This document shows positions 1-11,037 of a DNA stretch of 64,000 bases, in pieces. The position numbers and the translations under genes were made by a program. A model generated the notes under the pieces. That model was not told the DNA's origin. It did not search any database and saw only the letters and a list, made by a program, of their open reading frames with translations. The first letter of the stretch is position 1, and each line of letters opens with the position of its first letter. The stretch spans positions 62,001-126,000 of the forward strand of contig JADIZG010000073.1 of assembly GCA_016704895.1 (NCBI GenBank), read 5' to 3'. This stretch comes from Betaproteobacteria bacterium (GTDB taxonomy: Bacteria > Pseudomonadota > Gammaproteobacteria > Burkholderiales > Casimicrobiaceae).

Positions 1-1038
1 CGCCGGTCCGCGTCCCGCCAGCGGGGCATCTCCCTCATCGAGCTGATGGTCGGCGTCGTGATCGGATTGATCGCGATCCTCGTGATTTACCAGACGTTCG
101 CGGTCGCGGAAGGGGTGAAGCGCCAGACGATCTCCGCCGGCGACGCGCAGAGGACCGGGTTGGTCGCGATGTACCTGCTCGGGTCCGAGCTCGGCAACGC
201 GGGCAGCGGGATCATGCTCAACCAGGACGACCTCGCCACCTGCACCGACACCAAGGACGTCGCGACCACGCTGCGGCCGTTCTCGGTGATCGTGACGCCG
301 GGTGCCGACGACGACACGCCCGACAGCTTCGTCGTCAACTACAGCACGGCCCGCTCGGTGGTGACGCCGTCGGTGTTCATGTCCAAGACCGACGCCGGCG
401 GCACGACCTACACGGTGCAGAGCCCGACCGGATTCAAGGCGGGAGACATGGTCGTCGGGATCACCGGCGACGGCCGTTGCGAGCGCAGGACGATCGCCGC
501 GGTGTCCGCCCCCGACGCGAACGGCAACGTCGTGCTCACCCACGCGGGGTCGACCTACGAGTACCTGCCGACGATGCGCCTGATCAACATCGGGCCGGCG
601 ACGACGACGCAGCGCGTCCGCTACGACGTCACAAGCGGCGTGCTGCGCAGCACCGACCTCGTCACCGCCGGCGCCGTCGCGCAGCCGCTGTCGTCGTCGA
701 TCATGAACATGAAGCTGCAGTACGGGATCGACACCGACGGCGACGGCAACGTCGACACGTGGACCGCCGCGACCGGCGACTACGCGGTCGACAAGGTCCT
801 GGCGTACAGCGGCGCCGAGCTGCGGCGCATCAAGGCGGTGCGCATCGGGATGATCGTGCGCAGCGACGAGTACGACCGCGACGCGCCGACGCACGACTGG
901 ACGCTCTTCGAGTGCACGGCGCAGGAAAAGGTCGACTACACCTGCCCGGACCCGATCAAGGGCACGCTGCCGGCCAACTACAAGTACCGCGCGTACGAGA
1001 CGATCGTCCCGCTGCGCAACCCGATGTGGAACCGCTGA
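1..1038 (+). CDS. pilW: PilW family minor pilin (5' truncated)
   Basis: Minor type IV prepilin that helps initiate pilus assembly in the inner membrane. The frame is open from base 1, and the first residues (RQRGISLIELMVG) hold the prepilin peptidase site G|ISLIE with Glu at mature position 5. The true start is therefore outside the window; the ATG at 46 is only the Met inside the pilin helix and is not a start. A hydrophobic helix of about 20 residues follows, then a C-terminal globular domain of about 280 residues of the PilW type. The stop at 1036-1038 lies two bases before the next ATG (1041), consistent with a pilW-pilX-pilY1 operon. Family assignment rests on the N-terminal motif, size and gene order. 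Confidence 0.9.
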   Translation, partial: RRSASRQRGISLIELMVGVVIGLIAILVIYQTFAVAEGVKRQTISAGDAQRTGLVAMYLLGSELGNAGSGIMLNQDDLATCTDTKDVATTLRPFSVIVTPGADDDTPDSFVVNYSTARSVVTPSVFMSKTDAGGTTYTVQSPTGFKAGDMVVGITGDGRCERRTIAAVSAPDANGNVVLTHAGSTYEYLPTMRLINIGPATTTQRVRYDVTSGVLRSTDLVTAGAVAQPLSSSIMNMKLQYGIDTDGDGNVDTWTAATGDYAVDKVLAYSGAELRRIKAVRIGMIVRSDEYDRDAPTHDWTLFECTAQEKVDYTCPDPIKGTLPANYKYRAYETIVPLRNPMWNR

Positions 1039-1040
1039 CC

Positions 1041-1645
1041 ATGAGCCGCCATCCAGGCCGCTCGTCTCGCCGCGCCGCGCGCAGTCCGGCGTGGTGCTGT
1101 TCGTCGCGCTGATCGTGATGGTGGCGCTGTCGATCGCCGGCATCGCGTTGATCCGCTCGGTCGACACCGGGCTCTCGGTCACGGCGAACCTGGGCTTCCG
1201 GCAGGCGTCGATCCCGCCGTCGACGTGGGCGGTCGAGAACGCGATCTCGGCGATGTTCGAGAAGAAGGAGATCGACCTCGAGAAGCCCAAGCTCGACAAG
1301 AACTACTACCCGTACCGCTTCGAGATCAAGAGCGGCAAGGCCGAGGACACGCTGGGCGTGCCCTACGACCTGCAGGGCGTGAAGCCGGACAACTACCCGT
1401 CGACGTTCGTCACGGAGACCGACAAGGCCGGCAACACGATCCGCTACGTGATCGAGCGCATGTGCCTCGACGAGGGTCCGGCCACCGCCGCGAACTGCGA
1501 CATGTCGCCGCCGAAGAAGTCCGAGGCGACGACCGCGATGGAGCTCGTGAAGCCCGAGATGGTCCGCGTGCCCTTCTACCGCCTCACCGTCCGCGTCGAC
1601 GGGCCGAACAACACGACGACCTACGCGCAGGCGATGCTGCGCTGA
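1041..1645 (+). CDS. pilX: PilX minor pilin (one apparent frameshift near the start)
   Basis: Minor pilin-like protein of the type IV pilus tip complex. The frame carrying the recognisable sequence (SGVVLFVALIVMVALSIAG, then ALIRS) runs from about 1079 to 1645 and gives the single N-terminal membrane helix typical of PilX. The only sensible start, ATG 1041 two bases after the pilW stop, is in another frame (MSRHPGRSSRRAAR), so one base is probably missing near 1075-1085 in a GC-only stretch. GTG 1091 inside the helix would be a poor start because it removes the positively charged leader and processing region. The rest is a small soluble domain of about 160 residues. It lies between pilW and pilY1. 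Confidence 0.8.
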
Positions 1646-1661
1646 CCGCGCCGCCGACGCC

Positions 1662-4600
1662 ATGGAGCCCCCCGTGAACTCCCTCCCCCCCCGACCGCCG
1701 TTCGCCCGCCGCGCGCTCGCCGGCCTGATGGCGTTCCTGATCGGCTTCGGGCCGCTGACGCCGATGGCGCTCGCCGCGGAGACGCCGCTCGCCGACGGCC
1801 CGATCAACGTCAGCATCAAGGCCAAGCCGAACATCGTCTTCACGCTCGACGACTCGACGTCGATGAACCTCGATTTCCTGCCCGACTACGTGGTCGTCGA
1901 CTCGCTCACCAACGCGGCGACGACCTACTGCCGCTCGAGCACGGGCCTCACCGGTTGCGGAAACACGGGCAGCGCCACGATGCCGCAGTACGTCTACGCG
2001 GAGTGGGGCATGCCCACCGGCGCGGGCGCCCCGTGGCCGACCGGCTACGGCGGCAGCAGCTACGGCCCGCCCGCGGTGATGAGCGCGGCGTTCAACGCGA
2101 TGTTCTACAACCCGTCGGTCACCTACTACGCGCCGCTCAAGTACGACGGCACGTCGTACCCGGACATGAACGCCGCGAACACGACCAACTGGCAGTACGT
2201 CCCCGCCGACCCGTTCCTGTACCCGGCGAAGTACGTGAACCTGCAGCCAAGGTGAGCGTCGGCGTCTGGTGCAACACGACCTACGCGGGCAACTTACGCC
2301 ACCCCGGGCGCGCGGCCGACCGGCACGACGATCGGCGGCGACCACTGTCGGATCAACGGCTGGCCGTACGCGCTCGGCGCGAACGGCGCGCCCAAGGTCA
2401 ACGGCGACTACAACTACCCTTACGGTCGCAACGCGGCGGGTCCCGCGAACGCGAACTTCTACACCCAGACGACGCGTACGCTTTTCTGCGACCCGGCGAA
2501 GATGAACAAGACGACGTCCGACCCGTCGTGCTCCACCTGCTCGAAAGTCTGCCCGGTCGCGCTCGAGAACCGTCCGATCGGCTGCGACCCCGGATGCACG
2601 AACCCGGCGGAATGCACGGTCTGCACCAAGCAGTGCCCGGTCGCGACCGTCGTCCCCGACGACTGCGGCGCCAAGACCTGCACGTCGCCGGCACTGACCT
2701 GCGGCGTCGTGCGTGAGCTCGCAGGCGGGCGGGCGTGAACGTCACCGCGTGCAACACGGTCATCAAGGCCAACCCGGGCGTGCTGCCGGCGACCGTCGGC
2801 AAGACCTACGAGCAGGACGCCAACGGCGCCGGCGACGTGTGCCGCCGCAACAACTTCACCTACGCGGACGGCGGCTGGCGGCTGGACGTACCCGAGCGGC
2901 AGCCACGCGCGACAATCCAGACCGGCTCCGGCGCCTCGGTCTCGGCGACGATCTACCGCCACTATTACAAGAGCGCCGTCCAGTGGTGCAACCAGCAGCT
3001 CACGACGTCGAGCTCGAACGACAAGTGGCGCGGCTACGGCAAGGGCACCTGCCAGGCGGAGAAGACCGCCACCTACAAGTACCCGAAGTTCGTCAAGGCC
3101 GGCGCCGACTCTCGCGGCCGTAGTCGACAACTACGACTACGACAACGCGGCGTTCACGCTGGTCGAGCTCAACTTCTCCGGCAAGAAGATCATCGTGCGC
3201 AACGGCACGCCGGTCGACTCGATAACGCACGACCTCGAGGACGGCGAGACGATCACGCGCGGCACGTCGGGCGACACGCCCGAGGCGAGCGAGCTCGTCA
3301 ACTACGCGAACTGGTTCGCCTACTACCGGACCCGCATGCTCGCGGCGAAGACGGTGACCTCGCTCGCGTTCACCGACCTGACCGACAAGTTCCGCGTCGG
3401 CTTCCACACGCTGTCGAACGTGCCGGCCACGACCTTCCTCACCCTCGCCGACTTCACCGGCGGTTCGGGCAACCAGCGCGACCTGTGGCACCAGAAGCTC
3501 TTCGGCGTGACGGTCCCGATGGGCAACGACACGCCGCTGCTCGACGGTGTCGTGCGCGTCGGCGAGTGGTTCAAGTCGTCGTCGGGTACGCACCCCGAGC
3601 TGACCGGGTCGACCAACCCGATCAACCTGTCGTGCCAGAAGAACTACCACATGATGTTCACCGACGGGTACACGAACCAGCCGGCGAAGCCCACGGTGAC
3701 CGTGGGCAACGTCGACGGGCGCTCATCCCGGCGAAGTCCGACGACACGATGCCGGTGGACATCCTCGAGCCTCATCCCCGGCGACGGCGTGGCCCGACAA
3801 GGCTCAAGGAAGGCGCGTCCGCCGTCGACGACTCGCTGTCGGACTACGCGCTCCACTACTGGCTGAAGGATCTGCGCCCGCCGTCGTTCGACAAGTCGGT
3901 CGCCGAGAACAACGTCCCCGCAACCGAGAACGACCCGGCGAAGTGGCAGCACCTCAACTTCGCCGCGCTGTCGCTCGGCACCGAGGGCGTGCTGTCGTCG
4001 CTCAACGTGAAGAAGACCGAGGACCAGATCACCGCAGGCACCACCAATTGGACGACGCCGTCGCCGACGGTTTTCCGGCCGGGCGTCACCGGCGTCGACG
4101 ACCTCTGGCATGCCGCCGTGGCGGGACGCGGGTTGTTCGTCAACGCGCGCGACCCGGCCGAGCTGCAGGCCGGCATGGCCTCGATCCTCAACGAGATCAA
4201 GAACCTCCAGGCCGCGCGCGCGGGGGTGGCGTTCTCGAGCGTCAACTTCACCAAGACCGACAACTACATCTACCGCGTGACGATCGAGCCGGGCTGGGGA
4301 GGCACGCTCACGAAGGTGCTGGTCGACCCGACCGGCGGCGGCGAGGTGTCGATCGGCACCAAGTACCACGACGTGCTGTCGGCGCAGGTCACGCCCGCGA
4401 CGGTGGGCGACGAGCCCTGGTACGACAACCGCAACGTGATCACCTGGAGCCCGTCGGCCAAGAAGGCGGTCCCGTTCCGATACGACGACATGGAGGCAGG
4501 CCAGCGCGACACGCTGGGTCCCAACGAGGCAGTGCGGCGCAAGGTGATCGCGTACCTGCGCGGCGACCGAAGCAACGAGGGCACGGCGCTCAGGAATTTC

Positions 4601-6062
4601 CGCGTGCGTTCGCAGGTGTTGGGCGATATCGTCAACTCGTCGCCGGTCGTCGTCGGCGACCCGATGGCCCCGTACTCCGACTCGACCGACCCGGGCTACG
4701 AGTCGTTCAAGACGGCGCAGGCCGGCCGCAAGAAGATGGTGTACGTCGGATCGAACGACGGGATGCTGCACGCGTTCGACGAGGCCACGGGCAAGGAGCT
4801 GTGGGCCCACGTGCCGAGCTTCGTCTACAGCTCGGAGCCGGACAAGGGGCCTGCTGATGCTCACGAAGAAGGAGCCGTTCTTCAAGCACCAGATGTTCGT
4901 CGATGCGACCCCGGTCGCGGTCGACGTGGACATCGGCGGCACGTGGAAGACGATGCTGATCGGCGGCATGGGCAAGGGCGGCAAGGGCTACTACGCGATC
5001 GACGTCACCTCTCCGGGAAGCATCTCCGACGAGGGCGACGCCGCGGCGAACGTCATGTGGGAGTTCACCGACACCGAGATGGGCTACTCGTACGGCAAGC
5101 CGCTGGTCGCGAAGACGTACGCGGACGGCTGGGTCGCGATCCTCCCGTCCGGGCACAACAGCACGGGCAAGGGCAAGCTCTACTTCGTGAGCCTCGCCGA
5201 CGGGTCGCTGCTGCGAACGCTCGAGACGTCGGCCGGTTCGTCCGGCAACCCGTCCGGCCTCGCGCAGGTTTCCGGCTTCGTGCTCTCGTACAAGAACCAG
5301 TTCCTCGAGCAGATCTACGGCGGCGACCTGCTGGGCAACGTGTGGCGCTTCGACGTGTCGAGCGCGGACCCGAGCGCGTGGAAGGTCGAGAAGTTCGCCG
5401 AACTCACGAGCACCGACGGCAGCGCGCAGTCGGTCACGACGGCGCCGCAGATCGAGGTCGACTTCGCCAACGGCGTCGACCGCTACGTGATGATCGGCAC
5501 CGGACGCCTGCTGCACGAGGACGATCTCGTGACCTACGGCGAGCAGGTGCAGACGATGTACGTCTTCCGCGACGGAACGGCGCTCAAGATGAATACGGCC
5601 GAGCTGCCGCACAAGCCGCGGACCGATGCCGACTTCTGGAAGCTGACGGACATGTCCTACGGGTTCAAGAAGCTCAGCGTCAAGGGCTGGTATCACGACC
5701 TGCCGAAGGGCGAGCGCATCATCTCGCCGATCGCCGCGGAGCTCAACCTGCTGGGCTACGCCGGGTCGCTGCCGCCCGAGAACGAGTGCCTGCCGGGCCT
5801 CGCCGCGAACATCTACGTCCGCGACTTCCCGTTCGGTGCGAGCCAGCTCGTCGACACGTCGGAGACCCGGTCGCCCAGTCCCGCGTCGGAGGAGGGCGCG
5901 GTCGGCATGGAGTTCGTCAACATCTACTCCGACACGCCGAACGACCCGACGCTCAAGCTCGCGATCACGCTGGGGTCCGACGGCAAGACGATGTACATCG
6001 ACCTCGCGAAGAGCCTGATCAGCGGCGACCACCGGATGTCGTGGCGGCTGCTCGGACGGTGA
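1662..6062 (+). CDS. pilY1: PilY1-type pilus tip adhesin / assembly factor (several frameshifts)
   Basis: Large secreted protein needed for type IV pilus extension and adhesion. A signal peptide (residues about 14-40, ending ALAAE) is followed by a VWA-like start with a MIDAS motif (TLDDSTSMN). A cysteine-rich stretch at about 2480-2730 follows, then the conserved middle region (ALHYWLKDLRP) and a beta-propeller C-terminus (SNDGMLHAFDEATG, GGDLLGNVWRFD). The protein continues through different frames with shifts near 2250, 2300, 2725, 3112, 3715-3810 and 4850; each piece picks up the family sequence where the last stops, so these look like indel errors rather than separate genes. Assembled length is about 1460 residues, large for the family. 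The loop before GGDLLGN lacks the DxDxDG calcium site of Pseudomonas PilY1. Start could also be GTG 1674. Confidence 0.88.
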
Positions 6063-6100
6063 CGATGCGCTGACCGGATCGCCTCCCGGATCGACGTCGA

Positions 6101-6129
6101 CGGCCGGACGATTCGTCCGGCCGTTGTCG
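6101..6129 (+). terminator. Hairpin after the pil operon
   Basis: A perfect 9-bp stem (CGGCCGGAC / GTCCGGCCG, 6101-6109 with 6115-6123) around a 5-base loop, followed by a partly T-rich stretch (TTGTCGTTT). It lies 40 bases after the pilY1 stop and fits a factor-independent terminator, although the T-tract is interrupted. Confidence 0.55.
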
Positions 6130-6198
6130 TTTCGGCCCGGCGCGGGGATGATCTCGACATGCCGGAACGCGACGGACCGGACTCCCCAGTGACGGCGG

Positions 6199-6992
6199 GT
6201 GCATCGCGAAGCGCGGCGTCGCGCTGCCGCAGCCGGCTGGCAACCGGTCGGCGGCGCACTCGCGGCCTCGGTCGTCATTCACGCGCTCGCGCTCGCGAGC
6301 CTGGTCACCTTGCTCGTGCGCCACGACGCGCCGACGACGCGCGCTGCCGCCGCCGATTCGCGCGTATTGACGGCAATCCTGACGGGAGGACCGGCGGCCG
6401 TGCAGGCGCGGACGAACGACGCCGACGCCCAGGTCGCTGCAGCCGCACCCGCAGCGACGCTGCGTCCCTCGCCGGTCCCGCCCCGGACAGGCAGACGTCC
6501 GCGGCGCCGTGGTCGGCGATCCCCGTCGACGTCGCGCTGCCGCCCACCCTGTTCGGCCAGGCGATGACGAGCGAAGGGGTCGAGTGGTTCGAGACGACCA
6601 ACCTCGCCGCCCTGGGCGGCGACCTCGAGGCGAAGATCCTGCGCGACTATCCGGTCCGGCCGGACGCGCCGGTGCTGCTCAAGCCGGCGGCATCGCTCGG
6701 CTATCCGCTCGACGCGTTCGACGCCGGCGTCGAAGGCCGCGTGCTGGTCTGGTTCGGCGTCGCCGCCGACGGGTCGATCGTCGACAAGGAAGCGCTCGAC
6801 GGTCCGCCCGAGCTGATGGAGTGGGTGCTCGAGCGCGTCGACCGGCTGGTGGAGCGGCCGGCGCTCGTCGCCGACCGCCCGGTGCGCGGCTGGGTCGCGC
6901 TCGAGGTCCACTTTTCGCGTGCGAGCGTGGAGGAAGCGCGCGCGCGCGCGGCGACGGAACAGGCGCGCTCGGCAGCAGCCACAGCGAAGTGA
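6199..6992 (+). CDS. TonB-like energy transducer protein (one frameshift)
   Basis: Predicted inner-membrane anchored periplasmic protein of TonB type. The N-terminal part (GTG 6199; the frame has a stop at 6190, so no earlier start exists) has a basic leader and one membrane helix (ALAASVVIHALALASLVTLL) and then an Ala/Pro-rich linker. The C-terminal part, about residues 105-265, lies in another frame from about 6500 and resembles a TonB C-terminal module (AGVEGRVLVWFGVAADGSIV, WVALEVHF). One indel near 6480-6500 joins them. It follows the pil operon after a hairpin, so it is probably a separate unit. No ExbB/ExbD genes are seen next to it. The TonB assignment rests on topology and the GxEG...F.V..DG pattern; a generic periplasmic protein is possible. 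Confidence 0.6.
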
Positions 6993-7043
6993 CCCCGGGG
7001 GCCCGGGGCGCGACGCCCGCTGACGATGCCCGCAGCGGAAACC

Positions 7044-7083
7044 GGCGTCAGACCCCAGGCAGGCAACACCGCGGTCTGACGCC
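7044..7083. repeat. Inverted pair of the GGNGTCAGACNCC repeat
   Basis: GGCGTCAGACC (7044-7054) and its exact reverse complement GGTCTGACGCC (7073-7083) flank an 18-base spacer between two convergent genes (the TonB-like gene and mmsA). It can form an 11-bp stem and may act as a bidirectional terminator. The core is the same as in repeats near 8653, 21792 and 54994. Confidence 0.6.
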
Positions 7084-7102
7084 ACGTAGCCGCTGACCCC
7101 GA

Positions 7103-8610
<1,508 letters not shown>

Positions 8611-8652
8611 CGTCATCCTCCTCGTCGCCGACCGGCGACGGACTCCGGAACC

Positions 8653-8677
8653 GGTGTCAGACACCGTGTCTGACACC
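8653..8677. repeat. Tandem palindromes GGTGTCAGACACC / GTGTCTGACACC
   Basis: Two adjacent 12-13 bp palindromes that together form a near-perfect 25-bp palindrome between ribE (ends 8684) and mmsA (starts 8610). Same family as the GGGGTCAGACCCC copies elsewhere in the window. Could be a terminator or a mobile palindromic repeat. Confidence 0.65.
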
Positions 8678-8683
8678 GATGGT

Positions 8684-9313
8684 TCATTTCGTGGACTCGG
8701 CGTAGCGCGCCACGTAGCGCGCGATCAGGTCGACCTCGAGGTTGACCCGCGCGCCGGGCGCGAGCCGCCGCAGCGTGGTGACGGCCAGTGTATGCGGGAT
8801 CAGGTTCACGTGAAAGCGCGCGCCCGCGACGCCGTTGACCGTGAGGCTCACGCCGTCGACCGCGATCGAGCCCTTGGCCGCGACGTAGGGCGCGAGCGCC
8901 GCGGGCGCGTCGATCGCGAGGCGCATGCTTCCCGCATCCCAGCTCCCCGGCGTCGTGTCCGGAACCGGAACGAAGGACGCGACGACGCCCACGCCGTCGA
9001 CGTGCCCTGTCATCAGGTGACCGCCGAGGCGATCCGCGAGCCGCAGCGCCTTCTCCAGGTTGACCTCGCCCGGGGCCGCGAGCCCGGTCGTGCACGCGAG
9101 CGTCTCGGCCGACACGTCGAACGCGAGCCGGGCCGTGCCGCCGCCACGCTCGACGCTCACGACCGTGAGGCAGCAGCCCGACACCGCGATGCTGTCGCCG
9201 ATCGCGACGTCCGCGACGTCGAGCGCGCCCCCGTCGACGACGAGCCGCCGCGCGCTCGGTCCCGGCTCGACCGCGACGATGCGCCCGACCGCCTGCACGA
9301 TTCCCGTGAACAT
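8684..9313 (-). CDS. ribE: Riboflavin synthase, alpha subunit
   Basis: Cytoplasmic enzyme that dismutates two molecules of 6,7-dimethyl-8-ribityllumazine into riboflavin, the last step of the pathway. At 209 residues it has the usual length and two lumazine-binding repeats: the first begins with the signature [10 protein letters not shown] and contains GCCLTVV, the second contains [13 protein letters not shown]. The ATG at 9311-9313 shares one base with the ribD stop (TGATG), with a GGAGG site inside the end of ribD, so the two are translationally coupled. Downstream of glyA-nrdR-ribD on the same strand, a common order in betaproteobacteria. Also known as ribC in some species. Confidence 0.96.
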   Translation of the reverse strand: MFTGIVQAVGRIVAVEPGPSARRLVVDGGALDVADVAIGDSIAVSGCCLTVVSVERGGGTARLAFDVSAETLACTTGLAAPGEVNLEKALRLADRLGGHLMTGHVDGVGVVASFVPVPDTTPGSWDAGSMRLAIDAPAALAPYVAAKGSIAVDGVSLTVNGVAGARFHVNLIPHTLAVTTLRRLAPGARVNLEVDLIARYVARYAESTK

Positions 9314-10452
9314 CAGCCCTCCTCCGTTGGATCCTGCTGGCCGCCCGACAGCACGCGCGCGACGATGCGCAGGTCCGCGCCGATGCGCTCGACGCTCGTG
9401 AACGCGAGTCGCGTCCGTTCGTCGAGGCGCCCGAGGGCGTCCCGGCGCTGGAACAGGCCGCGCGCCGGATCGCCGATCAGGCCGGGCGCGACGTAGAGCA
9501 CGACCTCGTCCACGAGATCCGCATCGAGCAGCGCGCCGTTGAGCCGCGCGCCCGCCTCGACGTGCAGCTCGTTGATGCCGAGGAGCGCGAGCTCCTGCAT
9601 CAGCGCGGCGAGGTCCACGCGCCCGGCGGCGTCGGGCAACGCGAGCGTGCGGACGCCCTGCGGCCACGCGGGATTCGCGTCCCGCGCCGTGACGACGAGC
9701 GCGTTGCCGCCCGAGAGCACGCGCGCCGCCGGCGGCGTCTCCGCGTGCCGGTCGACGACGACGATGAGGGGCTGGCGCGGCGTCCTCACCTCGCGCACCG
9801 TCAGCGCGGGATCGTCGTCGCGCACGGTGCCGATGCCGGTGAGGATCGCGCAGGCGCGCGCGCGCCACGCGTGCCCGTCGGCGCGCGCCTCGGGGCCGGT
9901 GATCCACTTGCTCTCGCCGCCGGCGAGCGCCGACTTGCCGTCGAGGCTCGCGGCGAGCTTCGTTCGAACCCAGGGGCGGCCCCGCGTCATCCTCGAGACG
10001 AAGCCGGGGTTGAGCGCGCGCGCGTCGGCCTCGAGGAGCCCGATCTCGACGGCGATGCCGGCATCGCGGAGTCGCGCCGCCCCGCCCGCCGCGACCGGAT
10101 TGGGATCGCCCATCGCCGCGACGACGCGGCCGATGCCGGCGGCGATCAGCGCACCGGCGCACGCCGGCGTGCGTCCGTCGTGGTTGCACGGCTCGAGCGT
10201 CACGTAGGCCGTCGCCCCCGTCACGTCGCGCCCGTTCGCGCGTGCGTCCGCGAGGGCGGCGACCTCGGCGTGCGGGCCACCCGCCCGCTCGTGCCACCCT
10301 TCGCCCAGCACGTCGGCGCCGCGCGCGATCACGCAGCCGACGCGCGGATTGGGGGTCGTCGTGTAGAGCCCGCGCGCGGCCAGCCCGAGCGCGCGCGCCA
10401 TCAGCTCACGGTCGGCGCCGCCAGCGGTCGACATCGGGTTCGGAGCCGTCAT
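9313..10452 (-). CDS. ribD: Bifunctional riboflavin deaminase / reductase RibD
   Basis: Carries out the second and third steps of riboflavin synthesis: deamination of the diaminopyrimidine and NADPH-dependent reduction of its ribosyl chain. The N-terminal cytidine-deaminase-like domain (residues about 10-150) has the zinc ligands His in PHAEVAAL and two Cys in EPCNHDGRTPAC. The C-terminal reductase domain (about 155-375) has TKLAASLDGKSA and a long alpha/beta fold ending in LRIVARVL. The protein of 379 residues is full length. ATG 10452 gives a seven-residue longer form than ATG 10434 (MSTAGGADR), and either may be used. It is 43 bases after nrdR and overlaps ribE by one base. Confidence 0.96.
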   Translation of the reverse strand: MTAPNPMSTAGGADRELMARALGLAARGLYTTTPNPRVGCVIARGADVLGEGWHERAGGPHAEVAALADARANGRDVTGATAYVTLEPCNHDGRTPACAGALIAAGIGRVVAAMGDPNPVAAGGAARLRDAGIAVEIGLLEADARALNPGFVSRMTRGRPWVRTKLAASLDGKSALAGGESKWITGPEARADGHAWRARACAILTGIGTVRDDDPALTVREVRTPRQPLIVVVDRHAETPPAARVLSGGNALVVTARDANPAWPQGVRTLALPDAAGRVDLAALMQELALLGINELHVEAGARLNGALLDADLVDEVVLYVAPGLIGDPARGLFQRRDALGRLDERTRLAFTSVERIGADLRIVARVLSGGQQDPTEEG

Positions 10453-10495
10453 GCGCGTACACCGTTCACCGCCCGCCTCGGCTTCCGCAGGCGCG

Positions 10496-10987
10496 CTACG
10501 GCTCCGCCCCCGGCTTGGCGCGCTTGCTTCGGCGGGCCGGCGCTTCGACTTCCTTGATCGCGTCGCGGAAATCCGCGACGTCCTGGAACGAGCGGTAGAC
10601 CGACGCGAAGCGTATGTAGCCGACCTTGTCGAGCTTCCGCAGCTCGTCCATCACGAGCTCGCCGATCTGGCGCGACGGGATCTCGCGCTCGCCGAGCGAG
10701 AGCACCTGCTGGACGATGCGCTGGATCGCGGCGTCGACGTACTCGGTGGGCACCGGGCGCTTGTGCAGCGCGCGCTGGAAGCCGACGCGAATCCTGCGCT
10801 CGTCGAAGTCCGCGCGCGAGCCGTCGCTCTTGACGACCTGGGGGAGCCGAAGCTCGACGTTCTCGTAAGTCGTGAACCGCTTCTGGCAGGCGAGGCAGCG
10901 CCGGCGTCGCCGGATCGAGTCGCCCGCCTCCGATACCCGGGAGTCGATGACCTGGGTATCGACGCTGGTGCAGAACGGGCATTTCAT
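10496..10987 (-). CDS. nrdR: Transcriptional repressor NrdR
   Basis: Zinc- and nucleotide-binding repressor of ribonucleotide reductase genes. It has 163 residues, close to the usual 150-160. The N-terminal zinc ribbon is plain (MKCPFC near residue 3 and CLAC near 31, followed by KRFTTYE), and residues about 49-139 form the ATP-cone ([24 protein letters not shown]-like [10 protein letters not shown]). The C-terminal tail is basic (RRSKRAKPG). It lies 50 bases after glyA and 43 before ribD on the same strand, the conserved glyA-nrdR-rib neighbourhood. No NrdR target gene is in this window. Confidence 0.96.
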   Translation of the reverse strand: MKCPFCTSVDTQVIDSRVSEAGDSIRRRRRCLACQKRFTTYENVELRLPQVVKSDGSRADFDERRIRVGFQRALHKRPVPTEYVDAAIQRIVQQVLSLGEREIPSRQIGELVMDELRKLDKVGYIRFASVYRSFQDVADFRDAIKEVEAPARRSKRAKPGAEP

Positions 10988-11037
10988 CGTCGGGGGGCCG
11001 GCCGGGGGACAGGGTCGGAGGCGCGGGCGGGTTACCG

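Noticed and set aside
1955..2716. Separate 253-residue gene inside pilY1
   Set aside because: Only a short stretch (about 2250-2295) continues PilY1; the rest is an out-of-frame shadow produced by the indels.
4707..6278. 523-residue open frame on - opposite pilY1
   Set aside because: Antisense shadow; composition is Arg/Val/Asp-rich without domains, while the + strand carries recognisable PilY1.
8654..9496. 280-residue frame on + opposite ribE and ribD
   Set aside because: Shadow of the well-supported riboflavin genes.
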